DNA of 64,000 nucleotides from positions 1-64,000 of the forward strand of contig NZ_FPBO01000009.1 in NCBI RefSeq assembly GCF_900116645.1, written 5' to 3'. Shown here one piece after another: positions 43,923 to 52,457 of the stretch; the first letter of the stretch is position 1, and every line of letters starts with the position of its first letter. Position numbers and translations under genes: made by a program. The DNA comes from Pseudoduganella namucuonensis (GTDB lineage Bacteria; Pseudomonadota; Gammaproteobacteria; Burkholderiales; Burkholderiaceae_D). Under the pieces are notes generated by a model. The model was given only the letters and a program-made list of their open reading frames with translations. It was not told where the DNA came from and made no database searches.

Positions 43923-46676
43923 ATGATTTTGCAAGAGAAGATCGGCACGCGATCCGTGCGTCTGGCCCTCGCGGTTCTGACCGGTACGGCGATGTTCGCG
44001 GGCCACGCGGCCGCGCAAGAACAAGCAATCCAAAAGGTTGAGATCACCGGCTCCGCCATCAAGCGCATCAACGTCGAGGGCGCCCTGCCGGTGCAGCGCC
44101 TGTCGCAAGAAGCGATCGCCAAGTCCGGCGCCACCACCGTGGCCGACCTGATCCAGGCGCTGCCCGCGATGCAAGGCTTCACCATCGAGGCGATCGCCGC
44201 CGGCACCAACTCGGGCGGCCGCGTTTCCGCCAACATCCACGACATCGGCGAAAGCTACACCCTGGTGCTGCTGAACGGCCGCCGCATCGCGCCGCAAGGC
44301 TCGGGCGCCACGATCAATCTGAACGCCATCCCGATGAGCGCGATTGAGCGCGTCGAGATCCTGACCGACGGCGCCTCGGCCCTGTACGGTTCGGACGCCA
44401 TCGCCGGCGTGATCAACTTCATCCTGAAGAAAAACCTGCAAGGCGGCTCCGTCGACGCGACCTACAGCCAGCCCGGCGAAAGCGGCGCCGGCCAGAAGCA
44501 CAATGTCAACCTGACCTACGGCTTCGGCAATCTGGAAGAGGACCGCTTCAACATCCTGGCCAGCTTCCGTCACGACGAGCAGAAGCAGCTGAAGGCGACC
44601 GACCGCGAATTCGCCAAGACCGCCTATGTTCCGTTCACGCGCAACGGCACCAAGTATGTGTACGACCGCACCAGCACCGCCGCCGTGCCGGCCAACGTGT
44701 CCGTCGCCTTCAACGGCGGCCTGGCCCCGGTCGGCTTCAGCCCGTACCTGAAGCAGAACGGCACCTGCCCGACCCTGAACTTCATCAGCCTGGCCAACAC
44801 GGCGACCACGCAGAACTGCGCGTTCGACTTCGTGTCGACCATCGAGATCGTGCCGGAAAGCAAGCGCGACAGCTTCTTCTCCAAGGGCACCTTCAAGGCG
44901 ACCAACGACATCAACCTGTTCGCCGAAGTCGCGTTCTCGCGCCTGGACCTGACCGCGCGCATCGCGCCGAACACCGCGCCGTTCACCATCACCAAGGGCA
45001 GCGACCAGTACAACAAGTACGTCAAGCCCTACCTGACCACCGCGCAGGACGCCGCCATCCGCACCGTGTCGGGCAACTACCGCACCTACGACTGGGGCAC
45101 CCGCGACAGCCAGACCATCACCGATTCGTCCAACCTGGTGCTGGGCGCCGAGGGCGATATCGGCGCGTGGAGTTTCGGCACCGGCCTGACCTGGTCGCGC
45201 AACGAGATCGAAGAGCGCTACACCGGCGGCTACGCCAAGAACGCCGAGTTCCGCGACATGCTGGCCAAGAACCAGTTCGATCCGTTCGCGCCGATCGGCG
45301 CCCAGTCGGACGCGACCAAGGCCCTGATCGCCAACTCGATCTTCAAGGGTTCGATCCGCGAGGCGTCGACCACGCTGAAGAGCATCGACGCGCGCGGTTC
45401 GCGCGAGCTGTTCAGCCTGCCGGGCGGCAAGGCGCAGATCGCGCTGGGCGGCGACTACCGCAACTACCACTACGTGCAGACGCCGAGCGCCGAGTCGCTG
45501 GGCATCTACAACTTCAACCAGTCGCCCGCCTACGACCTGGAGCGCGACAACTATGGCGCGTTCGCCGAGTTCATGGCCCCCGTCGTCAAGGGCCTGGAGC
45601 TGACCGCCGCCGGCCGTTACGACACCTTCGAGGCCGTCAAGAACGCGCTGGCGAACCGCGAAATGGGCAAGAAGGAATCGTCGTCGACCTACAAGGTGTC
45701 GGCGCGCTGGCAGCCGACCCAGTCGATGCTGTTCCGCGCCTCCTACGGCACGGGCTTCAAGGCGCCGTCGATGCTGGACATCGGCCAGCCGCTGGTCAAC
45801 GCCGGCTTCACCGCCAGCTCGTGGAACTGCCCGGCCAACCTGGAACGCGAAAACTCGAACTTCTGCCGTATCGGCAAGACCCAGTACAACGTGATCTCGG
45901 GCGGCAACGAAAACCTGGCGCCGGAAAAATCGAAGCAGTACTCGCTGGGTTTCCGCATCGAGCCGACCCCGTCGTTCTCGATCCAGGCCGACCTGTGGAA
46001 CCTGAAACTGCGTGACGCCGTGTCGAGCGTGAGCGAAGCCCAGATCTTCGCCGATCCGGTCAAGTTCCGCGACCTGTTCACGACCTACACCGAACCTTCG
46101 ACCGGCAACACCTACTGGGCGAAGAAGACGCTGTCGGTCAACATCGGCCAGACCCACAAGCAGGGTATCGACTGGGAAACCACCTATCGCCACCGCTTCA
46201 GCTTCGGCAACCTGACGTCGACCCTGAACGGCACCTACATGCTCAAGTCGGACTACACCCGTCCGGGCACCAGCAACGACTGGACCACGAACATGAACAT
46301 CTTCGGCATCACCGACGAAGTCACGTTCCGCCACATCGTGCGCCTGGCCACCACGCTGGACACCGGCGCCTTCAGCAACACGCTGACCGCGCAGTACCGC
46401 AACGGCTACACCGACGCGGAGGCGACCAGCCGCAACACCGCCACCGGCCTGAACGAGACCTTCCGCCTGGAAGTGCCTTCGTACCTGACGTTCGACTGGC
46501 AGGGTAAGTGGCAGGTGACCAAGGCCGCCCAGCTGCGCGCCGGCGTGAAGAACATCGCCGACCGCAACCCGCCGTTCTCGCTGCGCGCCTCGTCCGGCCA
46601 CCAGGTTGGTTTCGACCCGCGTTACGCCGATCCGATGGGCCGCACCTTCTACATGACCGGTTCGTACAACTTCTAA
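43923..46676 (+). CDS. TonB-dependent receptor (large, Oar/CarbP-like group)
   Basis: An outer-membrane receptor of 917 residues. Signal peptide ends GHAAAQEQ; plug signatures KVEITGSAIKRINVEGALPVQ, VLLNGRRI, SAIERVEILTDGASALYGSDAIAGVINFI; barrel through to the C-terminal FYMTGSYNF. The start at 43923 has AGGGAG 6 bases upstream. No Fur-like site is visible in its promoter, in contrast to the iron genes nearby, and its codon choice uses more C-ending codons with runs of strong translation-type codons. Such receptors often import oligosaccharides, peptides or cobalamin-like ligands; the ligand is unknown. A strong terminator follows. Confidence 0.88.
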   Translation: MILQEKIGTRSVRLALAVLTGTAMFAGHAAAQEQAIQKVEITGSAIKRINVEGALPVQRLSQEAIAKSGATTVADLIQALPAMQGFTIEAIAAGTNSGGRVSANIHDIGESYTLVLLNGRRIAPQGSGATINLNAIPMSAIERVEILTDGASALYGSDAIAGVINFILKKNLQGGSVDATYSQPGESGAGQKHNVNLTYGFGNLEEDRFNILASFRHDEQKQLKATDREFAKTAYVPFTRNGTKYVYDRTSTAAVPANVSVAFNGGLAPVGFSPYLKQNGTCPTLNFISLANTATTQNCAFDFVSTIEIVPESKRDSFFSKGTFKATNDINLFAEVAFSRLDLTARIAPNTAPFTITKGSDQYNKYVKPYLTTAQDAAIRTVSGNYRTYDWGTRDSQTITDSSNLVLGAEGDIGAWSFGTGLTWSRNEIEERYTGGYAKNAEFRDMLAKNQFDPFAPIGAQSDATKALIANSIFKGSIREASTTLKSIDARGSRELFSLPGGKAQIALGGDYRNYHYVQTPSAESLGIYNFNQSPAYDLERDNYGAFAEFMAPVVKGLELTAAGRYDTFEAVKNALANREMGKKESSSTYKVSARWQPTQSMLFRASYGTGFKAPSMLDIGQPLVNAGFTASSWNCPANLERENSNFCRIGKTQYNVISGGNENLAPEKSKQYSLGFRIEPTPSFSIQADLWNLKLRDAVSSVSEAQIFADPVKFRDLFTTYTEPSTGNTYWAKKTLSVNIGQTHKQGIDWETTYRHRFSFGNLTSTLNGTYMLKSDYTRPGTSNDWTTNMNIFGITDEVTFRHIVRLATTLDTGAFSNTLTAQYRNGYTDAEATSRNTATGLNETFRLEVPSYLTFDWQGKWQVTKAAQLRAGVKNIADRNPPFSLRASSGHQVGFDPRYADPMGRTFYMTGSYNF

Positions 46677-46706
46677 TCGAAGTTCGGCCGAGTTTCCGGC
46701 ATGAAC

Positions 46707-46741
46707 AAAAACCCCGCGGGCGCGAGCCGGCGGGGTTTTTT
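46707..46741 (+). terminator. Terminator after the second TonB receptor
   Basis: AAAAACCCCGC and GCGGGGTTTTT arms with an 11-12-base loop; A residues on the left and T residues on the right make it usable by both the receptor and the convergent DUF2325 gene. Confidence 0.9.
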
Positions 46742-46757
46742 ACTTTGCGGACCGTGG

Positions 46758-48125
46758 TCAGGCCAGGTCGGCCTGCTCCAGGCCGCGCGCCAGGCTGGAG
46801 ATGCTGGGGTTGTCGATGAAGACGCAGCGCTTGCCGGTGCGCTTGCAGTAGTCCTTCACGCGCCAGTAGGCGCTGTGGCTGATGCAGCCGGTCTGGCAGA
46901 TCACCAGGTCGGCGGCGGCCAGGCTGGCCTCGAGCTTGTTGGCGTTGTCCTCCAGGCCGCCGTCGTGGTGGCTGAACTGGGCGCCCACCCGTTCCAGCAG
47001 CGCGCGGTAGGTGGCCACGTTGCCGCTGCGTCCGCCCACGCACAGCACGCTGCGGTCGGCCAGGCGCACGGGCATGCGCACCACCTGCCCGGTGACGGGG
47101 CGGCGCGGCGCGGCCTCGCCGCCGTGGCCGGCCTGGTCGCCGCCGGCCGGCAGGGCTGAAGGCTGCGCGGCACCGGGCCCCGTGTCGGCCGGGGCGCCCG
47201 GAGCGCCCGGATTGCACGAGGCGGCGGCGGCCGCCAGTTGCCGTGAGCGCGCCAGTTCCTGCCGCAAGTCCTGCACCTGCAGCCGCAGCGTCCGTTCGCG
47301 CTCGTCCATTTGTTGCAGGCGTTGCGCCAGCCGGTCGCGCGTTTCCAGGCCGGGGATGGCGGCGCGCAATTGCTCCAGGTCCTGGCGCAGGGAGTCGATC
47401 ATGCTGTCGCGGCCGACGACTTGGGCGCGCAGTTGCATCAGCTGGCTGGCGTGGCCGTCCTGCTCGGCGTTGCGCTCCAGCTGCATGGCGGCGCCGCGCT
47501 GCTGCAGCCGCGCCAGCTCGCGCGCCATGCGCGCGTTGTCCTCCAGCACGGCCTGGTGGCGCGTCAGGTCGGCGCGCACGCAGGCGCCGGCCTGGTGCTG
47601 GATCATGTGCAGGTCGCGGCACATCCGCTCCTCCAGCTCCGGCGTGCAGCGCGGGTGCGTGAGGCCGGCCCAGAACGCGCCGGCCACGTCGCCGTTGGCG
47701 ACCGCCGCGCGCCACTGCTCGGCCACCTGCGCGGCGTCCCTGGCCGCGCGGAAGCGCAGCAGCACCGGCGCGTAGCGCCGCTCCAGTTCCTTCTGCAGCG
47801 CCTCCGACAGGCGGTTGCGGGCGCCGCATTCGGTGACCACGCCCACGTGCACCTCGTAGTCGTCGGCGACGACGGTGCCGCCGGTGACTTTGCCCACCAG
47901 CTTGCGCAGCGCGGCCAGCGGCATGCACACGCCGACCAGCGGGCAATGGCAGGCGTGCGCCAGCTCCCATAGGCGTCGCCGGCGCGAGGTGTGGGCCGTC
48001 CCCTGCGCGGATGGCGCGGCGGTCCGCGTGGCGGGCGCGCGGCGCATGGCCGCCGCGACGGCGGCGGCGGCCGCGCCGCCCGCGCCGCTGGTGTCGGCCG
48101 CGATGGCCGGATGTTTATCGCACAT
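46758..48125 (-). CDS. DUF2325-domain protein with N-terminal Cys/His cluster
   Basis: A 455-residue protein. The C-terminal about 95 residues are DUF2325: LCVGGRSGNVATYRALLE, FSHHDGGLED, VICQTGCISHSAYWRVKDYCKRTGK and FIDNPSISSLA, a Rossmann-like module with conserved His and Cys residues. The middle (about residues 185-300) is a long coiled coil (MARELARLQQRGAAM...). Near residue 55 a HACHCPLVGVC Cys/His cluster may bind metal. The function is unknown. I chose the ATG at 48125; a TTG 6 bases upstream would overlap the preceding gene. It is the third gene of a Fur-box operon with hemP. Confidence 0.82.
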   Translation of the reverse strand: MCDKHPAIAADTSGAGGAAAAAVAAAMRRAPATRTAAPSAQGTAHTSRRRRLWELAHACHCPLVGVCMPLAALRKLVGKVTGGTVVADDYEVHVGVVTECGARNRLSEALQKELERRYAPVLLRFRAARDAAQVAEQWRAAVANGDVAGAFWAGLTHPRCTPELEERMCRDLHMIQHQAGACVRADLTRHQAVLEDNARMARELARLQQRGAAMQLERNAEQDGHASQLMQLRAQVVGRDSMIDSLRQDLEQLRAAIPGLETRDRLAQRLQQMDERERTLRLQVQDLRQELARSRQLAAAAASCNPGAPGAPADTGPGAAQPSALPAGGDQAGHGGEAAPRRPVTGQVVRMPVRLADRSVLCVGGRSGNVATYRALLERVGAQFSHHDGGLEDNANKLEASLAAADLVICQTGCISHSAYWRVKDYCKRTGKRCVFIDNPSISSLARGLEQADLA

Positions 48126-48127
48126 GC

Positions 48128-48472
48128 TCAATCACCCCAGGCCGGCTGCTGCGGGGCGCGCCCGCGGCTCATCAGGCGGCTGAGGAAGCCGTCCCTTTCC
48201 GGTTCAGGCATGGCGCGTTCGACCACGACGGCCCACTGTTCGGACAGTTGGGAGCAGGTGGCGCTCAGCACCGGCGCCAGGTCGGGCAGGCTGGCCAGCG
48301 CCTTCAGGTGGCGCTCGATGACGGACGCCAGCTTGACGCAGGCGCCGTTCTCGCCGGTGCTGGCGGTGTAGTGCGACATCAAGTGCAGCACGGCCGACAG
48401 CATCAGCTCTGGGCGCTGCCCGCCCTGTTCGGTGGTCAGGAAGATAGGATCGGTACGGTCGGTGATGGCCAT
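48128..48472 (-). CDS. Small unknown protein in the hemP operon
   Basis: A 114-residue cytoplasmic protein, no recognised domain. It starts MAITDRTDPIFLTTEQGG and contains a helical core (ELMLSAVLHLMSHYTAST, VIERHLKALASLPDLAPVLSATCSQL). The ATG at 48472 has GAGGAG 7 bases upstream. It lies between hemP and the DUF2325 gene, 2 bases before the latter. Conserved company with these two in betaproteobacteria is from memory; a role in iron/heme response is only inferred from the operon. Confidence 0.7.
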   Translation of the reverse strand: MAITDRTDPIFLTTEQGGQRPELMLSAVLHLMSHYTASTGENGACVKLASVIERHLKALASLPDLAPVLSATCSQLSEQWAVVVERAMPEPERDGFLSRLMSRGRAPQQPAWGD

Positions 48473-48570
48473 CGGGCACTCCTCGGAAGGTGTGGGTGGC
48501 TGGCGACCGCGGCGCGGCTGGCTGGCTGGGGGAAGGGGCGCGCGGGGCGCCGGAAGCACGGTTCGCCGGC

Positions 48571-48768
48571 TCAGGCGGTCAGTATCAGTTTGCCGAGCTG
48601 GGTGATGCGCAGGCGGTAGATCTTGTTGCCGTGTTCGATTTCCACCTCGCGCTGGTCCTGCATCAGGCCGGCGCTGGTCAGGCGGCGGACGGCGGGGGCG
48701 GGCGTGGCGGCGGCGCGCGACGGCGCCGCGGGCATGCCGGCGATGGCGGGGTTTTTTTCAGTGTGCAT
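48571..48768 (-). CDS. hemP: Hemin uptake protein HemP
   Basis: A 65-residue protein with the HemP signature RRLTSAGLMQDQREVEIEHG followed by NKIYRLRITQLGKLILT. HemP is a small, Fur-controlled protein; in Burkholderia it activates the heme receptor gene, so it may be a regulator rather than a transporter. The first 28 residues are Pro/Ala-rich and variable. GGAG lies 8 bases before the ATG. A Fur box is 19 bases upstream. Confidence 0.93.
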   Translation of the reverse strand: MHTEKNPAIAGMPAAPSRAAATPAPAVRRLTSAGLMQDQREVEIEHGNKIYRLRITQLGKLILTA

Positions 48769-48786
48769 CTATGCGCTCCGTTTAAT

Positions 48787-48805
48787 GATAATGATTCTCA
48801 TTTGT
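48787..48805. promoter_or_regulatory. Fur box upstream of hemP
   Basis: GATAATGATTCTCATTTGT matches 14 of 19 positions of the Fur consensus (first nine perfect). It is placed to repress the hemP-unknown-DUF2325 operon when iron is plentiful. Confidence 0.82.
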
Positions 48806-48849
48806 ATTATTGAGCATCGCTATCAGAAAAGCAAGGGAAATCTGCGCAT

Positions 48850-48874
48850 AAAAAAGGCCCGCGCGGGGCGGGCC
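48850..48874 (-). terminator. Terminator of the Crp/Fnr gene
   Basis: On the minus strand a GGCCCGC / GCGGGCC stem is followed by six T residues. It separates the Crp/Fnr gene from the Fur-controlled hemP operon, both on the minus strand. Confidence 0.88.
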
Positions 48875-48910
48875 AACTGGGTGCTGCTTTGGGAGGTACT
48901 CTGTGCCGCG

Positions 48911-49801
48911 TCAGACGGCGGCCAGCAGGGGCGGCGCCGTGTGCGGCGCCGGGGCCGCCGCCGCGGTTTCGGCGGCCTCCGCGGCGCGGGCGCGGGCGGC
49001 GGCGCCGTTCTGGCGGCCGCGGGCGCGCGAAGGCGGCAGGCGGCGCAAATTCTTCAGCGCGTCCGGGTCCTTGATGCCGATGGTGCGCTGGTCCACGCTG
49101 ATCAGGCCGACCTCGTTGAAGGCCGACAGCGTGCGGCTCACCGTTTCCAGCGTCAGGCCCAGGTAGCTGCCGATCTCGTGGCGCGTCATGCGCAGGTTGA
49201 ACAGCTTGCTCGAGTAGCCCATTTGCGCGAAGCGGTCGGCCAGCGACACCAGGAAGCGGGCCACGCGCGCCTCGGCGCTGAGCGCGCCCAGCATGCCGAT
49301 CATCGCCTGCTCGCGCACCAGTTCACGGCTCATCACGCCGTACATCATGTTCTCCAGCTCGACGTGGGTGCGGCCCAGCGAGGCCAGCTTGCGGAAGGGC
49401 AGCAGGATCAGGTCGCAATCGGACAGGGCCACCGCCTCGGACGCGTAGTGGCGGGTGTGGATGCCGTCCACGCCCATCATGTCGCCCTTCATCGGGAAGC
49501 TCAGCACCTGCTCGTTGCCGAACTCGTCGATCAGCACCGTCTTGAGGAAACCGGAGTTGACCACGTACAGCATGTCGAAGGGCTGGCCGATGGTGTGGAT
49601 GCGCTGGCCGGTCTTGAACTGCACGTGCTGGAACAGCAGTTCATCGGTCTGCGCGATGTTGAACGAAGGGATGTGCAGCAGGTCGCAAACCTCCTTCAGG
49701 TTCGACCAAAGCCGGCCTTGGCGCTGGCGTCCTGCTTCATGGCCGGTCGGCTGGGCGGCCGCCATGCCGGGGCGAAAGTCTGCTATGTGAGTGGACTGCA
49801 T
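48911..49801 (-). CDS. Crp/Fnr-family transcriptional regulator
   Basis: A 296-residue regulator. Residues about 50-170 form the cyclic-nucleotide-binding-like domain (FKTGQRIHTIGQPFDMLYVVNSGFLKT; FPMKGDMMGVDGI). The HTH (about 205-260) shows MTRHEIGSYLGLTLETVSRTLSAF, with an Fnr-type E..SR recognition helix that should read TTGAT-like half sites. The FNR iron-sulfur cysteine cluster at the N-terminus is not seen; only isolated Cys residues occur (VCDLL, SDCDL). The C-terminal 45 residues are Ala/Arg-rich and unconserved. AGGAGA 7 bases before the ATG. Confidence 0.92.
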   Translation of the reverse strand: MQSTHIADFRPGMAAAQPTGHEAGRQRQGRLWSNLKEVCDLLHIPSFNIAQTDELLFQHVQFKTGQRIHTIGQPFDMLYVVNSGFLKTVLIDEFGNEQVLSFPMKGDMMGVDGIHTRHYASEAVALSDCDLILLPFRKLASLGRTHVELENMMYGVMSRELVREQAMIGMLGALSAEARVARFLVSLADRFAQMGYSSKLFNLRMTRHEIGSYLGLTLETVSRTLSAFNEVGLISVDQRTIGIKDPDALKNLRRLPPSRARGRQNGAAARARAAEAAETAAAAPAPHTAPPLLAAV

Positions 49802-49956
49802 GCTGTTCTCCTGTTGGCTGTTCCATCGGGGGACCGATCGGTTAAACGCCGTAATGACTGTTCGGCAACTTCTTGGTATGGTTTCAGTATGCCAACTAGG
49901 GGTAGGCGTGAATATCAGCAGGCGCTGAATATGACCGTAGGAGCCGGCGCACTCTT

Positions 49957-49972
49957 GTAGGAATATTCCTAC
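49957..49972. promoter_or_regulatory. RcsB-box-like palindrome between Crp/Fnr and NarL-type regulator genes
   Basis: GTAGGAATATTCCTAC is a perfect 16-bp palindrome. Its core TAGGAATATTCCTA matches the enterobacterial RcsAB-box consensus TAAGAATATTCCTA at 13 of 14 positions. A further GTAGGA copy lies exactly 20 bases (two turns) away at 49937-49942, and GTAGG again at 49902-49906. It is upstream of the Crp/Fnr gene and beside a NarL/FixJ-type response regulator gene, whose family includes RcsB. Function inferred. Confidence 0.55.
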
Positions 49973-50039
49973 CGGGAGGGCGCCGAACGCGGGAGGGACG
50001 GGAAGGAGGGCGGACGCCGCGGCGCGGCGCGGCGGAGGG

Positions 50040-50684
50040 TCAGGCCTTGAAGGGGGCCAACAGGCGGTGGGCCACCGCGTATTGAACCATTTCGGACAGC
50101 GAATGCATGCCCATTTTCTGCATGATGCGGGTTTTATGGGTGCTGACGGTCTTGACGCTCAGGTGCAGGCTGTTGGCGATGTCGGTGATGGACTTGCCGC
50201 CCACCAGCAGGGAGAACACCTCGAATTCGCGGTCCGACAGCTGCTTGTGCAGCAGGGCCTCGTTCGGCATCATGATGTTCAGGGCCAGCTGCTCGGCCAC
50301 CTCGGTGCTGATGTAGGGGCGGCCGGCGGCCACGCGGCGGATCGCGCCCACCAGCTGGGTGCCCGCGCTTTCCTTGGTCAGGTAGCCCTGCGCGCCGGCG
50401 CGGATGGCGCGCACCGCGTACTGTTCCTCCTCGTGCATGGTGAGGATCAGGATGGCCAGCTTGGGCGCCTCGCTCTTGATCTGCCGTATCAGTTCGACGC
50501 CGCTGCGGCCCGGCATGGACAGGTCCAGCAGCAGCAGGTCGAAATCGCCCTGCCGGACCCGGTTCAATACTTCGAAGCCGTCGATGGCTTCCCCTACGAT
50601 GTCGATGTCTGGCGCGCCGTCGAGGATGCGTTTCAACCCCTCGCGCATGATGGTGTGGTCGTCAGCGATGACTATTCTGATCAT
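50040..50684 (-). CDS. NarL/FixJ-family response regulator
   Basis: A 214-residue two-domain regulator. Receiver residues 1-120: IADDHTIMREGL, phospho-acceptor in LLLLDLSMPGRSG (Asp about 54), and YLTKES. LuxR-type HTH at about 148-210: LSDREFEVFSLLVGGKSITDIANSLHLSVKTVSTHKTRI. No cognate histidine kinase is adjacent. UspA is encoded 48 bases upstream and the Crp/Fnr gene downstream, on the same strand. A palindrome next door (49957-49972) is a candidate target. Confidence 0.94.
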   Translation of the reverse strand: MIRIVIADDHTIMREGLKRILDGAPDIDIVGEAIDGFEVLNRVRQGDFDLLLLDLSMPGRSGVELIRQIKSEAPKLAILILTMHEEEQYAVRAIRAGAQGYLTKESAGTQLVGAIRRVAAGRPYISTEVAEQLALNIMMPNEALLHKQLSDREFEVFSLLVGGKSITDIANSLHLSVKTVSTHKTRIMQKMGMHSLSEMVQYAVAHRLLAPFKA

Positions 50685-50732
50685 ATATCGTGTTGCTTTA
50701 AGTGTGGCGGCGGCCGTCGGGCCGCCGGAGGG

Positions 50733-51200
50733 TCAATCGGGCAGGGGCTCTTTCAGCAAGCGGTGCACCAGCACCGGCAGCTTCGAATGCGACAGCACCT
50801 TGTTCGTGACGCTGCCCAGCAGCAGCTGGCCCCAGCCGCTGCGGCCGTGCGAGCCCATGAAGATCAGGTCGCAGCCATGCTGCCCGGCGACGTCGACGAT
50901 CTTCTGCGCCGTGCTTTCGGCGAACGCGGTCATGCCGGAGCAGGGCACGCCCTTGCGCTCGCACGACTCCAGGATGGGACGCACGTGGTCGGCGCCGGCG
51001 CGCTGCATGGCGGCGCGGTATTCCTCCTCGCTGGGATAGCTCGGCGGGATGATTTCCACGTAGATCGGATACTGGTATTCCGGCGCCACGAACAGGGCCA
51101 GCACCTCGGCGCCCATCTGCTGCGCGAACTTCACGCCGGCGCAGGCGGTCATATTCGATACGGCGGAACCGTCGGTAGTAATCAGGATTTTCCGGTACAT
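50733..51200 (-). CDS. Universal stress protein UspA family
   Basis: A 155-residue UspA-fold protein with the ATP-binding pattern GSHGRSGWGQLLLGS near residues 115-130, so it belongs to the ATP-binding group. MYRKILITTDGSAVSNMTA starts the fold. Such proteins accumulate under starvation or low oxygen; the Crp/Fnr-NarL-Usp trio suggests a micro-oxic or stress response cluster. GGAG precedes the start. Confidence 0.93.
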   Translation of the reverse strand: MYRKILITTDGSAVSNMTACAGVKFAQQMGAEVLALFVAPEYQYPIYVEIIPPSYPSEEEYRAAMQRAGADHVRPILESCERKGVPCSGMTAFAESTAQKIVDVAGQHGCDLIFMGSHGRSGWGQLLLGSVTNKVLSHSKLPVLVHRLLKEPLPD

Positions 51201-51596
51201 ACCCCGCTCCTTTGCTGGCGTAGATACTTCATTGTAGCCTCGGATTGGAACATGGTTGCGAAGTTAATACTTGATATCCATCAATAACTTGCTTGCCTGG
51301 GCATAAAAAATGCTGTGTCAGGGACATTTTTTTGCACGGAAGCATCGGAAATTGTCGCGACGGGGCGTGCCTTCCCGGGCGTAGCGATGTTAGTATCTCC
51401 AAATACAACAGTAAACTTGGTTTTGCCCCCGCCACGGGGGAAGGCAAGCGGCTTTCAGGTGGCGGTGATTGAACAAGGGACCGGCCCCCTGCTAAACTCG
51501 CGGAAGCGGTTTGATATTGCCGGGCGTCATCAAATGCATGAGCTTGGGCGAACAGCAAGTCGAAGCAGCAATTTTACAAATTATGGAGAAGCAGGA
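51201..51596. other. 396-base gap between the Usp gene and cheZ
   Basis: No gene supported. It contains an A-run/T-run element with TGTCAGGGACA (51316-51326) that could be a weak hairpin, a CCCCCGCCACGGGGG hairpin (51426-51440), and the cheZ leader. In-frame codons continue upstream of the cheZ ATG to 51315 but show no conservation. No clear sigma-28 or sigma-70 promoter is seen. Confidence 0.5.
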
Positions 51597-52457
51597 ATGA
51601 CCAACGCCGCTGATGATTTCGATGCACTATTTGATGAAGTATCCGCGCAACGCGCTACAGATCCTGCACCGGTCCCGGCCCCTGCTCCGGCCGCACCAGC
51701 GGCTTCAGCCGAAGATGACTTAGAAAGCTTGTTCGACCAGGTCTCCGCCGCGTCGGCGGGGCCGGCGCATGCGCCGGCCGCTGCCGCGCCGGTCGCCGCG
51801 CCCGCCGCCGCCGCGCCCGCAGCCCCCCCGGCCGAGCCCGCCGACGGCGGCGACGGTTCCGGCAACCCCATGTTCGAACGCCTGGGCGGCATCGTGCGCC
51901 TGCTGCACGATTCGCTGCGCGAACTGGGCTACGACAAGGCGCTGACCGAGGCCTCGGCCCAGATCGGCGACGCCCAGGACCGCCTCGAATACGTCGCCTC
52001 GCTGACCGAGCAGGCCGCCAACAAGGTGCTCAACACGCTGGACGACGGCATGCCGGCGCAGGACGTGCTGTCGAAGAAATCCAAGGAAATGGAGGACCGC
52101 TGGGCCGCGCTGTTCGCCGGCAAGCTCAGCATCGACCAGTTCAAGGTGCTGGCCGGCGACTCGCGCGCCTTCGCCGCCGCCGTCTCCGAGGCGACCGAGG
52201 CGGAAAAGGCCCGCCTGCTGGAAATCATGATGGCGCAGGACTTCCAGGACATCACCGGCCAGCTGATCAAGAAGGTGGTGGTCATCACCAAAACCGTCGA
52301 GGCCGAACTGGCGCAGCTGCTGCGCGACAACGCGCCGACCGAGGTGCGCGAGAAGATCGCGCAAAAAGAGGTGTCGCTGATGTCCGGCCCATCCGCACCG
52401 GCGGTGGCGCTGAACCAGGACAGTGTCGATGACCTTCTTGCCGATCTGGGATTCTAA
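51597..52457 (+). CDS. cheZ: CheY-phosphatase CheZ
   Basis: Dephosphorylates CheY-P in chemotaxis. The 286-residue product has an extended N-terminus with Ala/Pro-rich linker (residues about 20-85), then a long four-helix core (LGGIVRLLHDSLRELGYDKALTEASAQI...). The catalytic helix shows MMAQDFQDITGQ, with the Asp and Gln that form the active site in E. coli CheZ. The C-terminal CheY-binding peptide VDDLLADLGF closes the protein. The N-terminal repeated motif DDFDALFDEVS / DDLESLFDQVS is unusual and may be an extra CheY-binding or localising element. It overlaps cheA by 1 base. Confidence 0.92.
   Translation: MTNAADDFDALFDEVSAQRATDPAPVPAPAPAAPAASAEDDLESLFDQVSAASAGPAHAPAAAAPVAAPAAAAPAAPPAEPADGGDGSGNPMFERLGGIVRLLHDSLRELGYDKALTEASAQIGDAQDRLEYVASLTEQAANKVLNTLDDGMPAQDVLSKKSKEMEDRWAALFAGKLSIDQFKVLAGDSRAFAAAVSEATEAEKARLLEIMMAQDFQDITGQLIKKVVVITKTVEAELAQLLRDNAPTEVREKIAQKEVSLMSGPSAPAVALNQDSVDDLLADLGF

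Noticed and set aside
51480..51530. Possible sigma-28 (flagellar) promoter upstream of cheZ
   Set aside because: TAAAC and TTTGATAT are present, but the spacing is two bases too short and the -10 match is only GATA; too weak to report.
51315..51596. N-terminal extension of cheZ to an upstream start
   Set aside because: The frame stays open, but the extra 94 residues are unlike any CheZ; the ATG at 51597 starts the conserved DDFDALFDEVS and has an AGGA immediately upstream.
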